The position numbers and the translations under genes are program-made. From the NCBI GenBank assembly GCA_025451675.1, contig JANWJZ010000077.1:1-64000 (forward strand): a stretch of DNA of 64,000 nucleotides, read 5' to 3'. Positions 1 through 8,110 of the stretch are shown here, piece after piece (within the stretch, counting starts at the first letter, position 1; every line of letters begins with the position of its first letter). The DNA is from Halanaerobiales bacterium (GTDB taxonomy: Bacteria > Bacillota > Halanaerobiia > Halanaerobiales > DTU029). Under the pieces are notes generated by a model. That model saw nothing but the letters and a program-made list of their open reading frames with translations. It was not told where the DNA came from and did not search any database.

Positions 1-1164
1 AAGGTTGCTGTACGCAATAAAGATGATCTGAGCCTGGCTTATTCTCCGGGTGTCGCTGAACCATGCAGGAAGATAGAAGAAGACAGGATGGCTGTTTATG
101 ATTATACCAATAAGGGAAATTATGTAGCTGTAGTTTCCACAGGTACAGCGGTCCTGGGCCTGGGCGACATTGGTCCGGAGGCGGCTTTGCCGGTTATGGA
201 GGGTAAAGCGGTGCTTTTTAAGGAATTTGCCGGCATTGATGCTTTTCCCCTCTGTATCGGGACAAAGGATGTAGATGAGGTTGTAAATTTTATTAAACTA
301 TTGGAACCTACCTTTGCCGGTATCAATCTTGAGGATATTGCTGCTCCGGAGTGTTTTGAGATAGAGAGGCGTTTAAAGGAAGAAACAGATATGGCTATCT
401 TCCATGATGACCAGCATGGAACGGCGATTGTTGTCCTGGCTGGCCTGCTCAACGCCTTGAGATTGGTGGGTAAAAAGATTGAGGATGTCAGGATAGTAGT
501 TAATGGAGCCGGGGCTTCTGCCACAGCGGTTACTAAACTCTTACTCAGTGAAGGGGTTAATAATATAATTGTCTGTGACAGGGAAGGGGCCCTTTATGCT
601 GATCGGGCAGAGGGCATGAACCCGGCCAAGAGGGAACTGGCCAGTATTACTAATAGGGATAATGAGAAAGGGCTCCTGGTTGATGTAATAAAGGATGCTG
701 ATGTCTTTATTGGTTTATCTGCCGGTAATGTACTTACAGCAGAGATGGTAAAGAGCATGGGGAAAGATCCGATTATTTTTGCCCTGGCCAACCCTACACC
801 GGAGATAGCACCGGAACTGGCTAAAGAAGCAGGAGCCAGGATTGTTGCTACCGGCCGTTCAGATTATCCAAATCAGATTAATAATGTCCTGGCTTTTCCG
901 GGTGTTTTTAGAGGGGCACTGGATGTAAGGGCAAAAGATATAAATGAAGAGATGAAGCTGGCTGCAGCCCATGCTATTGCCGGATTGGTTGATGATGAAT
1001 TAAGGGAAGACTATATTATACCGGAACCCTTTGATGTCAGGGTTGCTCCAGCAGTGGCAGCAGCGGTGGCCCAGGCAGCCCAGGAAAGTGGTGTGGCGAG
1101 AATAAGTGTTTCTCCTGAAGAAATCCGGGAAAGAACCAGAAAACTGGCTGCCATAGGAGATTAA
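1..1164 (+). CDS. NAD(P)-dependent malic enzyme, 5'-truncated by window edge
   Basis: Oxidative decarboxylation of malate to pyruvate and CO2 in the cytoplasm. The reading frame is open from base 1, so the true start lies upstream; 387 residues are visible. The N-terminal visible part carries the family motif SLAYSPGVAEPC, followed by FHDDQHGTA (divalent metal and substrate site) and the dinucleotide-binding segment VVNGAGASA. The C-terminal part has ALANPTPEI and the NQINNVLAFPGVFRGALD motif typical of this family. The protein ends after the malic domain, so it is the short form without a phosphotransacetylase-like tail. A hairpin terminator follows directly. Cofactor preference (NAD or NADP) cannot be read from the sequence. 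Confidence 0.95.
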   Translation, partial: KVAVRNKDDLSLAYSPGVAEPCRKIEEDRMAVYDYTNKGNYVAVVSTGTAVLGLGDIGPEAALPVMEGKAVLFKEFAGIDAFPLCIGTKDVDEVVNFIKLLEPTFAGINLEDIAAPECFEIERRLKEETDMAIFHDDQHGTAIVVLAGLLNALRLVGKKIEDVRIVVNGAGASATAVTKLLLSEGVNNIIVCDREGALYADRAEGMNPAKRELASITNRDNEKGLLVDVIKDADVFIGLSAGNVLTAEMVKSMGKDPIIFALANPTPEIAPELAKEAGARIVATGRSDYPNQINNVLAFPGVFRGALDVRAKDINEEMKLAAAHAIAGLVDDELREDYIIPEPFDVRVAPAVAAAVAQAAQESGVARISVSPEEIRERTRKLAAIGD

Positions 1165-1187
1165 TTTAATAATATAGGGTAAAATAA

Positions 1188-1224
1188 AAATGCTGGCTCG
1201 ATAAGAGGCAGCATTTCTTTTTCT
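1188..1224 (+). terminator. Intrinsic terminator after malic enzyme
   Basis: Eight-base arms AAATGCTG (1188-1195) and CAGCATTT (1209-1216) form a perfect stem, followed by a T-rich run. It ends the malic enzyme transcript and lies between it and the opposing rpmB gene. Confidence 0.75.
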
Positions 1225-1271
1225 GAGGAGAATGGATTAAGTCTCCTGCTTTTATATTATGTTATTGAAAA

Positions 1272-1502
1272 TTAATAAGCTCTTTCGACCCGTCCAGATT
1301 TGATACAATCTGTACAGACTTTAAGTCTCCTGGGGGTACCATCAACAAGAACCCTTATTTTTTGCAGATTGGGGCTCTGGGTGCGGGCAGCTACTTTAAC
1401 TACGTGTCTTCCAATTCCACCCTCTTTTTTTGCTTTACCACGACGGGTAATGCGGCTACCATATAATTTTCCCTTACCGCAAACTTCACACACTCTTGCC
1501 AT
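1272..1502 (-). CDS. rpmB: 50S ribosomal protein L28
   Basis: Large-subunit ribosomal protein of 76 residues, the usual bacterial L28 size. It starts MARVCEVCGKG and contains TQSPNLQKIRV, typical of L28. Two Cys pairs (CEVC near the N-terminus, CTDC near residue 63) make this the zinc-binding form. A strong Shine-Dalgarno AGGAGGT sits just upstream of the ATG on the minus strand. It is divergent from the Asp23-fakA operon, as in Bacillus, where rpmB lies opposite yloU. Confidence 0.97.
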   Translation of the reverse strand: MARVCEVCGKGKLYGSRITRRGKAKKEGGIGRHVVKVAARTQSPNLQKIRVLVDGTPRRLKVCTDCIKSGRVERAY

Positions 1503-1610
1503 GTCTCCACCTCCTCTTAGGAATCCTGTAAGAAAAATAAAAGTTTATATTAATATTTTTTGGAAAGCATGTAAACCTATAATATAAGGCTGTCAAACAG
1601 TACAGAATAT

Positions 1611-1640
1611 ATTTTAACACAATTACACAGCTTTTAGCAA
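1611..1640 (-). promoter_or_regulatory. Candidate sigma-A promoter for rpmB
   Basis: Read on the minus strand: -35 TTGCTA (1640-1635), an 18-base spacer, -10 TAAAAT (1616-1611). It would leave a leader of about 100 bases before rpmB. Assigned by sequence match only. Confidence 0.45.
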
Positions 1641-1751
1641 GTATAAATTAATAAAAAGCAGGAATTTATATATTGACCATTGAAATTATAGAGCAGGAAA
1701 AAAAATATATATATAGAAATAAGGACTAGTGACGGTTGTGTAAGTTTATTC

Positions 1752-1780
1752 TTGAAACAAAAAGTATATTATAGTAGAAT
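1752..1780 (+). promoter_or_regulatory. Candidate sigma-A promoter for Asp23-fakA-degV-recG
   Basis: -35 TTGAAA (1752-1757), a 17-base spacer, -10 TAGAAT (1775-1780). The predicted transcript start near 1787 is just ahead of the Shine-Dalgarno AGAGGTGA of the first gene, giving a very short leader. Confidence 0.55.
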
Positions 1781-1803
1781 ATTAATGAAAAGAGGTGAGA
1801 AAA

Positions 1804-2169
1804 ATGGAAAAAGAATGGACAAATAATTATGGGAGGGTCACCATCGCTAAGGAAGTTATTGCGAAAATTGCCGGCCTGGCTGCCATGGAATGCTATGGGC
1901 TGGTAGGGATGGCCTCCGTAAAGGTACAGGATGGAATTGCCCAGTTGCTGGGTTGGGAAAATCTAAGTAAAGGGGTTATTGTTGATATTGATGGTGATAA
2001 TGTAAGGCTGGAATTAAATATAATAGTAGAGTATGGTACCAATATTCATCAGGTAGCAAATAATATAATCGAAAGAGTGGATTATACCCTGAAAGAAAAG
2101 GTTGGGATAGAAGCTACATCAATTGATGTAAATGTACAGGGAGTGAGAGTTGCCAATGCAGGTAGATAA
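1804..2169 (+). CDS. Asp23/Gls24-family envelope stress protein (YloU-like)
   Basis: Small alkaline-shock family protein of 121 residues. The start chosen is ATG 1804, which follows AGAGGTGA at good spacing; an in-frame GTG lies at 1795, inside that ribosome-binding site. The family core is visible: ITIAKEV-type beta strands, AGLAAMECYGLVGM, and the C-terminal VNVQGVRV. The Bacillus homologue YloU is encoded directly upstream of the fatty-acid kinase gene, and the same pairing is seen here: the ends overlap fakA by 14 bases, implying translational coupling. Its molecular function is unknown; homologues are linked to cell-envelope homeostasis. Confidence 0.9.
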   Translation: MEKEWTNNYGRVTIAKEVIAKIAGLAAMECYGLVGMASVKVQDGIAQLLGWENLSKGVIVDIDGDNVRLELNIIVEYGTNIHQVANNIIERVDYTLKEKVGIEATSIDVNVQGVRVANAGR

Positions 2170-3799
2170 GCAAAATGAAATTAATAGGCTATACGAAATC
2201 AGTGGTGAAAAGTATAGGGATATGTTGCTGGGAGCCCTTATGTGGCTGAAAGAACAACAATCTTTTATAGATTCTTTAAACGTTTTTCCGGTACCTGATG
2301 GAGATACAGGTACCAATATGTATTTAACTTTCCTTGATGCAGTCAAGGCAGTTAAAAAGGTGGAGTCAAATGATGTCAGTGCCATAAATGAAGCGCTGGC
2401 CCGTGGTGCTCTAATGGGAGCAAGAGGCAATTCGGGAGTAATTTTATCACAGTTAATCCGTGGTTTTCATGTAGCCAATAAAAAGAATAAGAATTTCAGT
2501 ACAGTTAATCTGGCTGAATCATTACGTAAAGCTTCAGAGATTGCCTATCAGGGTGTAATGAAACCTGTGGAAGGTACCATACTGACCGTATCCCGTAAAG
2601 CAGCAGATGGTGCTGAAATAGCGTTGGAAAACAATCTGGATCTGGTAGGAATGCTGGAAAGTACGATTGCCTATGCCCAGGAAGCCCTGAGCAAAACACC
2701 GGAATTATTACCAGCTTTAAAGGATGCAGGTGTTGTTGATGCCGGTGGACAGGGCTATGTAACTATACTGGAAGGCATGTTAAAAGGCCTTGTTGGCGAA
2801 AAGGATTTTAAGGCCGGTGATCTGGAACTGGTGAAGGCCAGCAAAACAGTTGAGGCTGTTCCAGAATTAAAATATGTCTATTGTACTGAGATTTTAATAG
2901 ACCTGAAGGCTGAAAAAGGGATCAATGAAATTAGAAAAGACCTGGAAAGCTATGGTGATTCCCTGCTGGTAGTGGGAACAGAGGATTTTGTTAAGGTCCA
3001 TATTCATACCAATCACCCTGGAATTATCCTTGAATATGGCCTGAAACTGGGCTCACTTAGAGATATAAAGATTGATAATATGCAGCTGCAGAGTGCAGAA
3101 AAGATAGAGAAACAGGAAGAACAGACAAGAAAAGAATACATGACGAAAAAGAAGGGGATTATAGCTGTAGGACAGGGTGAAGGGATTAAAAAGATCTTTG
3201 AGGAACTGGGTGTTGATGTTGTTATCAGTGGCGGGCAGTCCATGAATCCCAGTATTAATGATTTCGTCACTGCTATTAATAATATCAATAGTATGGAGAT
3301 CATTATACTGCCTAATAATAAAAATATTATCTCTGCGGCAGAACAGGCAGCCTCATTGACAGAGAAAAAGATTGCTGTTATTCCGACAAGATCTATACCA
3401 CAGGCCATTGCCAGTTTGATGGTTTATGATGAAGAGGCAGATTTAGATGAACTAAAAGAAATGATGACTGATGAAATAGATAATGTAAAGTGTATTGAAA
3501 TTACCAGGGCAGTGAAGGATTCGAAGGTAAATGGCATGGAAATCAAAGAAGGGGATGTAATTGCCCTATATAACCAGGATATCAAGACTGTAGGTGCTGA
3601 TTATAATCAGGTGATTATTGATTTAATCAAGGAAATCCGGGAGGATGAGGAACTGATTACCCTGTTTTATGGTGAGGATATAAGTGAAGAGGAAGCATTG
3701 AAACTGAAGGAGGAACTGGAAGATAATTTTGAATTTGAAGAGGTTGAAGTATATAATGGCCGGCAGCCTTTATATCCTTATATAATTTCTCTTGAATAA
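2156..3799 (+). CDS. fakA: Fatty acid kinase subunit A (DAK/YloV family)
   Basis: Kinase subunit that phosphorylates fatty acids presented by a FakB (DegV) partner, feeding acyl-phosphate to PlsY or PlsX. It has 547 residues, near the usual length. The N-terminal DhaL-type ATP domain shows the Mg-binding FPVPDGDTGTNM loop (about residue 41) and RGALMGARGNSGVILSQ (about residue 82). A middle segment and the C-terminal EDD-like domain follow (GIIAVGQGEG..., then PNNKNII). ATG 2156 is preferred over TTG 2150 because GGGAGTGAG lies at suitable spacing. The next gene encodes a DegV protein, the expected FakB partner, and plsX and plsY are elsewhere in the window. Confidence 0.93.
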   Translation: MQVDKQNEINRLYEISGEKYRDMLLGALMWLKEQQSFIDSLNVFPVPDGDTGTNMYLTFLDAVKAVKKVESNDVSAINEALARGALMGARGNSGVILSQLIRGFHVANKKNKNFSTVNLAESLRKASEIAYQGVMKPVEGTILTVSRKAADGAEIALENNLDLVGMLESTIAYAQEALSKTPELLPALKDAGVVDAGGQGYVTILEGMLKGLVGEKDFKAGDLELVKASKTVEAVPELKYVYCTEILIDLKAEKGINEIRKDLESYGDSLLVVGTEDFVKVHIHTNHPGIILEYGLKLGSLRDIKIDNMQLQSAEKIEKQEEQTRKEYMTKKKGIIAVGQGEGIKKIFEELGVDVVISGGQSMNPSINDFVTAINNINSMEIIILPNNKNIISAAEQAASLTEKKIAVIPTRSIPQAIASLMVYDEEADLDELKEMMTDEIDNVKCIEITRAVKDSKVNGMEIKEGDVIALYNQDIKTVGADYNQVIIDLIKEIREDEELITLFYGEDISEEEALKLKEELEDNFEFEEVEVYNGRQPLYPYIISLE

Positions 3800-3822
3800 A
3801 ATGAACTATTGAGGTGCAAAAA

Positions 3823-4701
3823 ATGAAGATAGGAATTCTTACTGATAGTACCTGTGATCTTGGTCCAGATCTGCTGGAAAGATACGGAATAGAAATGGTA
3901 CCTTTAGTTATAAATTTCAGTGAAGAAGAAGTATACAGGGATAAACTTGATATAACAAACCAGGAGTTTTTTACAAAACTGGTTCAGGCAGAAAAACTGC
4001 CCACTACTTCCCAGCCGGCAATCGGCTGGTTTGTGGATAAATATAAAGAGATGGCCGAAAGCTATGATGCCATTATTTCTATCCATCTGGCCGAAAGCCT
4101 GAGCGGAACCTGCCATTCTGCCCGGATGGCAGCAAATCAAGTAGAGGATGTCCGGATTGAAGTTATCGATTCAGCTTCAGCCAGTATGGGTATCGGCTTC
4201 CAGGTATTGCTGGCCAGAAAGTTAGCAGAGGAAGGCCTGGAGTTTGAAGAGATTGTTGAACGTGTTAAAGAGATGCAGAAAAACCTGAAGATATTTTTTA
4301 CCGTAAATGACTTGAGTTATCTGGAAAAAGGCGGCCGTATCGGTAAAGCCAGTGCTTTCCTTGGCTCCATCCTTAATTTTTACCCCATCCTGAATATCTC
4401 CGAAAAAAACGGGGAAATATTGCCAATAGAGAAGATCAGGGGTAAGAAGAAAATAGTAAAAAGGATGCTGGAATTGGCGAAAGAGGAAATAGAGAATCTG
4501 GAGGAAGTGACTTTAGGTTTTCTCCATGGTAGTGACTTAGAGTATTTTGATTTATTTAGAAGAGAATTATTGGATTATCTGGAAGAGAAGAATATTTCCT
4601 ATAGTGAAAAAACCGATTGGATCAGTTCTGTAATCGGCTGTCATACTGGTCCGACTGTTTATGGAGTAGTCTTATTTAAAGGGGTAAAACTGGATTTATG
4701 A
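3823..4701 (+). CDS. DegV family protein, probable fatty-acid-binding FakB subunit
   Basis: 292-residue DegV-fold protein that binds a fatty acid for phosphorylation by FakA. It opens with the family pattern KIGILTDSTCDLGPDLLERY and contains SGTCHSARMAA, FTVNDLSYLEKGGRIGKASAF and a C-terminal HTGPTVYGVV, all characteristic. The start is ATG 3823, seven bases after GAGGTG; the upstream in-frame GTG at 3814 is inside that Shine-Dalgarno. It lies between fakA and recG, ending in an ATGA overlap with recG. Acyl-chain preference cannot be judged from sequence. Confidence 0.9.
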   Translation: MKIGILTDSTCDLGPDLLERYGIEMVPLVINFSEEEVYRDKLDITNQEFFTKLVQAEKLPTTSQPAIGWFVDKYKEMAESYDAIISIHLAESLSGTCHSARMAANQVEDVRIEVIDSASASMGIGFQVLLARKLAEEGLEFEEIVERVKEMQKNLKIFFTVNDLSYLEKGGRIGKASAFLGSILNFYPILNISEKNGEILPIEKIRGKKKIVKRMLELAKEEIENLEEVTLGFLHGSDLEYFDLFRRELLDYLEEKNISYSEKTDWISSVIGCHTGPTVYGVVLFKGVKLDL

Positions 4702-6746
4702 AAAAAGAACTACCCAAGAGTGTTCAATTTGTTAAGGGAGTAGGCCCCCGCTATGCCAGTCTCCTGGAAAAGATTAATGTTTATACTGTAGAGGATTTAT
4801 TATATTATTTTCCCCGGGATTACCAGGACAGGAGGAAGCTGGCCAGGATAAAATATTTGAATATAGGGGAACTGGTTACAATAGAGGGGGAAGTCCTGAA
4901 AGTATCGGAAGAAAAACCAAGGCCCGGCCTCAGTATCCTGAAGGTTACATTTACTGATGGTACTGATGTGCTTAATGGGGTCTGGTTTAATCAGCCTTAC
5001 TTAAAAAAACAATTTAAAAAAGGGGAACGCTATTTTCTCAGTGGAGAGTTAAATGAGAAAAGCTGGCGTTATGGAAAGAAAGAGATTTATAATCCTGTCT
5101 TTGAGCAGGCAGATGAGGGGGAAAGTATCCATACTGGCCGGATAGTCCCCATTTATTCTTTAACCAGTGGGATGACTCAAAAGAGATTGAGGCAGATTAT
5201 TTATAATGCCCTGGAAGAATATAGTTGTCATCTGCCTGATTTATTGCCTGAAAATATAAAAAAAAAGTATGGGCTGCCGGATATAGCTGAGAGTATCCGT
5301 GGCCTGCATTTTCCTGAAGACCGGAAAGATTACATAAGGGCCAGGGTCAGGTTGGCCTTTGAGGAGTTATTTTTACTTCAATTGATGGTCCTGCAACGAA
5401 AAAAGGGCAACCTGGAGAAACCCGGGATATTACACCGGGATTCTTCAGTGGTCATCGAGAGATTTCTGGACAGCCTGCCCTTTAAACTGACTGCCGCTCA
5501 GGAAAGGGTCTGGAATGAGATTGAGCGGGATATGGAAAAACCTGTCCCCATGCAGCGTTTATTACAGGGTGATGTGGGTTCAGGTAAGACCATAATTGCT
5601 ACTCTTGCCCTCCTGAAGACCATGGCCAATGGTTATCAGGGTATTCTCATGGCCCCTACTGAAATCCTGGCAGAACAGCATTATTTAAAATTGGGTAAAT
5701 TGCTGAAGGATACTGGTTTCAGAATCGGCTTGCTGATTGGCAGTACCAGTACGGCGGAACGGAAGAAAATCCTGGCTGATATTGCAGAAAACCGGACAAA
5801 CCTGATTATTGGTACACATACCCTTTTTCAGGAAGGGATAAATTATTATAAACCTGGATTAGTAGTTATTGATGAACAGCACCGTTTCGGTGTTGAACAG
5901 CGTTTCCGCCTGAAAGAAAAGGGGGAAAACCCTGATTTGCTGGTTATGACTGCTACCCCCATTCCCAGGACCCTGGCCTTGACGGTATATGGAGACCTGG
6001 ATCTATCCATTATTGATGAATTACCACCGGGCCGGAGTCCGGTCATAACTATCTGGAAAAATGAAGAAGCCAGGATGGAAATCTATAGATTCACCAGGGA
6101 ACAGATTGCTGAAGGCCGGCAGGCCTATATTGTTGCTCCCCTCATTGAGCCGTCTGAGGGTGTCCGCGCCATTTCTGCCCTGGAAATTTTTGAGGAGTTG
6201 ACTGAGAATATTTTCCAGGATTTGAAGATTGGTCTTTTACATGGCAGGGTTTCAGCGGAAGAAAAGAATCAGATTATGGAGGAGTTCCGGGCCGGGGAGA
6301 TAGATATACTGGTTTCAACAACTGTGATTGAAGTTGGCATCGATGTGCCCAATGCTTCAATAATGATTATCGAGAATGCAGAGCGGTTCGGTCTGGCCCA
6401 ATTACACCAATTACGGGGAAGGGTAGGAAGGGGCAGTTATCAATCCTATTGTTTTTTAATAGGCAACCCGACTACAGAAGAAGGAAGAAAACGCCTTGCT
6501 GTCATGACTGAAACCAGTGATGGTTTCAGGATAGCAGAGGAGGACCTGAAGATCCGGGGGCCGGGAGAATTTTTCGGCACAAAGCAGTCCGGAATGCCGG
6601 ACCTGAAGGTGGCCAATATCCTGAAAGACCACAAGTTGATCAGGATAGCCAGGCAGGAGGCGGAAAATATTATAAATATAGACCGGTGGCAGGAAATTTA
6701 CCGGGAACTCCATGAGAGGATAAATGCAATGGAGCTGAAGGTCTAG
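4698..6746 (+). CDS. recG: ATP-dependent DNA helicase RecG
   Basis: Branch-migrating helicase that remodels stalled replication forks and recombination intermediates. 682 residues, the same length as Bacillus RecG. An N-terminal wedge/OB domain (about residues 1-180) is followed by two helicase domains: Walker A GDVGSGKT (about residue 290), motif II DEQHRFG, motif III TATPIPRTLAL, then GLLHGR and the motif VI region QLRGRVGRG. The C-terminal TRG-type region is present (IRGPGEFFGTKQSG). ATG overlaps the degV stop. It lies upstream of rsmD and coaD, a common Firmicute order. Confidence 0.97.
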   Translation: MKKELPKSVQFVKGVGPRYASLLEKINVYTVEDLLYYFPRDYQDRRKLARIKYLNIGELVTIEGEVLKVSEEKPRPGLSILKVTFTDGTDVLNGVWFNQPYLKKQFKKGERYFLSGELNEKSWRYGKKEIYNPVFEQADEGESIHTGRIVPIYSLTSGMTQKRLRQIIYNALEEYSCHLPDLLPENIKKKYGLPDIAESIRGLHFPEDRKDYIRARVRLAFEELFLLQLMVLQRKKGNLEKPGILHRDSSVVIERFLDSLPFKLTAAQERVWNEIERDMEKPVPMQRLLQGDVGSGKTIIATLALLKTMANGYQGILMAPTEILAEQHYLKLGKLLKDTGFRIGLLIGSTSTAERKKILADIAENRTNLIIGTHTLFQEGINYYKPGLVVIDEQHRFGVEQRFRLKEKGENPDLLVMTATPIPRTLALTVYGDLDLSIIDELPPGRSPVITIWKNEEARMEIYRFTREQIAEGRQAYIVAPLIEPSEGVRAISALEIFEELTENIFQDLKIGLLHGRVSAEEKNQIMEEFRAGEIDILVSTTVIEVGIDVPNASIMIIENAERFGLAQLHQLRGRVGRGSYQSYCFLIGNPTTEEGRKRLAVMTETSDGFRIAEEDLKIRGPGEFFGTKQSGMPDLKVANILKDHKLIRIARQEAENIINIDRWQEIYRELHERINAMELKV

Positions 6747-6757
6747 TCTATTTTGGA

Positions 6758-6900
6758 GCCGGTGTTATTTTAACCCGGCGATTATGGAGGGATTCCTTAA
6801 AAATAGAAAAGGGAGTTGACCAGGTCAACTCCCGGGGAGAGGAGAAATTGGAGGAAGAGTTTAAAAATGGGGAGGACTTAATATCTTACTCCTAAATCCT
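6758..6900 (+). other. Structured [16 protein letters not shown] after recG
   Basis: Between recG and rsmD. Hairpin A: arms 6758-6767 and 6771-6779 (one bulged T). Hairpin B: a perfect 10-base stem GGGAGTTGAC (6811-6820) with GTCAACTCCC (6824-6833). A purine-rich stretch with repeated GGAG/GAGG follows to about 6880. Neither hairpin has a T-tract on the plus strand, so these are not standard intrinsic terminators; hairpin B has a T-rich tract only on the minus strand, where no gene ends. It may be an mRNA 3' end, a processing site or a small RNA. Confidence 0.4.
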
Positions 6901-7034
6901 CATCCCTGTACGGAACTATTAGTATTATCTCTTGTTTTCTATTTTAATATACATAAAAAAATTATTTTTTTTTAAAATAAAATTAAGCAGGATTAGTTTT
7001 ACAGGAAGAAATAGTAAAGGATAAGTGAAGAAAG

Positions 7035-7580
7035 ATGCGGATAATTGCTGGTGAAGCAAGGGGGCGAAGATTAAAATCCATTAAGGGGACTTCCACCAGG
7101 CCCACTTCAGACCGGATTAAGGAATCATTATTCAATATCCTGGCACCATATTTACCGGTGGAGAAGGGACTGGATCTTTTTGCCGGTTTTGGCGGGCTGG
7201 GTATTGAAGCCCTCAGCCGGGGTGTAGCCCGGATGACCTTTGTAGAAAAGGATATAAAAATCTGTAAGCTGTTGAAAGAAAACCTGGCCATCGCCGGCTT
7301 TGAAAAAAGAGGGGAAATTATAAAAGGAGATGTTTTCAGCTTTTTAAAAAAGACAGGAGAATCCTATGATCTTGTCCTGATGGATCCCCCCTATCAGAAT
7401 GGATATGTAATGGAGGCATTAGAGCTGCTTCTGGAACGGGATCTTTTGCGGGAATCTGGCATAGTTGCTATAGAGCATGAAAGGGATTTAAAGCTGGAGG
7501 ATATGAGAGACCTATCATTGATTAATTATAAAACTTATGGTGATACTGCTTTAAGCGTTTTAAGAAAAGGGGGAGGGTAA
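7035..7580 (+). CDS. rsmD: 16S rRNA (guanine(966)-N(2))-methyltransferase RsmD
   Basis: SAM-dependent methylation of a 16S rRNA guanine during 30S assembly. 181 residues, normal for the family. Starts MRIIAGEARGRRL and contains RPTSDRIKESLFNIL, both diagnostic. The SAM-binding DLFAGFGGLGIEALSRG and the catalytic DPPY motif (about residue 117) are intact. Equivalent to Bacillus ylbH, and as there it lies immediately upstream of coaD (3 bases apart). No strong promoter was recognised upstream; the ribosome-binding site is weak (GAAGAAAG). Confidence 0.95.
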   Translation: MRIIAGEARGRRLKSIKGTSTRPTSDRIKESLFNILAPYLPVEKGLDLFAGFGGLGIEALSRGVARMTFVEKDIKICKLLKENLAIAGFEKRGEIIKGDVFSFLKKTGESYDLVLMDPPYQNGYVMEALELLLERDLLRESGIVAIEHERDLKLEDMRDLSLINYKTYGDTALSVLRKGGG

Positions 7581-7583
7581 TAG

Positions 7584-8066
7584 ATGCAGCAGGTAGTTGT
7601 CTATCCAGGCAGTTTTGACCCTGTTACCAATGGCCATCTGGATATAATTAAAAGGGCAGCAAAGATTTTTGATAAAGTTATCGTTGCGGTTTTTAAAAAC
7701 CCGCAAAAAAAACCTCTCTTTACCATGGAAGAGAGGGTGGAATTATTAAAAGAGGCAACAAAGGATTTGGAGAAAGTCTGTGTTGATTCCTTTTCCGGCC
7801 TGACCATGGATTATGTCAGGTCAAAAAAGGCTATAGCAATAATCAGAGGTTTAAGGGCTGTTTCTGATTTTGAGGGCGAATTTCAGATGGCTTTATTGAA
7901 TAAAGAGTTAAATAATGAAGTGGAAACAATATTCTTTATGACCGATATTAAATATGCCTATTTGAGTTCCAGTGCTGTCAAGGAAGTTGCCCAATTTGGC
8001 GGTAATATCGACGGGCTGGTCCCTGAAGTGGTGAAGAAAGCCCTGGCAGAAAAATATGCCAGATAA
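7584..8066 (+). CDS. coaD: Pantetheine-phosphate adenylyltransferase
   Basis: Fourth step of coenzyme A synthesis: 4'-phosphopantetheine plus ATP to dephospho-CoA. 160 residues, typical. The nucleotidyltransferase motif [16 protein letters not shown] lies at the N-terminus, and the second nucleotide motif is [15 protein letters not shown] near residue 132. [16 protein letters not shown] is the family's substrate region. Second gene of the rsmD-coaD pair (ylbH-ylbI order), closed by a strong terminator. Confidence 0.97.
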   Translation: MQQVVVYPGSFDPVTNGHLDIIKRAAKIFDKVIVAVFKNPQKKPLFTMEERVELLKEATKDLEKVCVDSFSGLTMDYVRSKKAIAIIRGLRAVSDFEGEFQMALLNKELNNEVETIFFMTDIKYAYLSSSAVKEVAQFGGNIDGLVPEVVKKALAEKYAR

Positions 8067-8074
8067 AGAAAGAT

Positions 8075-8101
8075 ACCGGAGCAAAAGGCTCCGGTTTTTT
8101 T
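8075..8101 (+). terminator. Intrinsic terminator after coaD
   Basis: Stem ACCGGAGC (8075-8082) with GCTCCGGT (8088-8095), five-base loop, followed by seven T. Lies between coaD and the opposing ylbJ gene. Confidence 0.9.
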
Positions 8102-8110
8102 AGACAATTA

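Larger units (their letters stand above)
1503..1803. other. Divergent promoter region between rpmB and the Asp23 operon
   Basis: About 300 bases with no credible gene. It holds the two divergent promoter candidates listed separately (1611-1640 minus, 1752-1780 plus) and AT-rich sequence between them. An open frame at 1300-1587 on the plus strand runs across rpmB and is rejected as a shadow. I see no riboswitch-like structure. Confidence 0.6.

Noticed and set aside
1300-1587. Plus-strand open frame opposite rpmB
   Set aside because: It lies antisense to a certain ribosomal protein gene, lacks a ribosome-binding site and has no family features.
6800-6860. SRP (4.5S/scRNA) RNA, because ACCAGGTCA and GGAAG-like sequences occur
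   Set aside because: The match covers only a short stretch; the tetraloop, the symmetric internal loop and closing stems of SRP RNA cannot be drawn.
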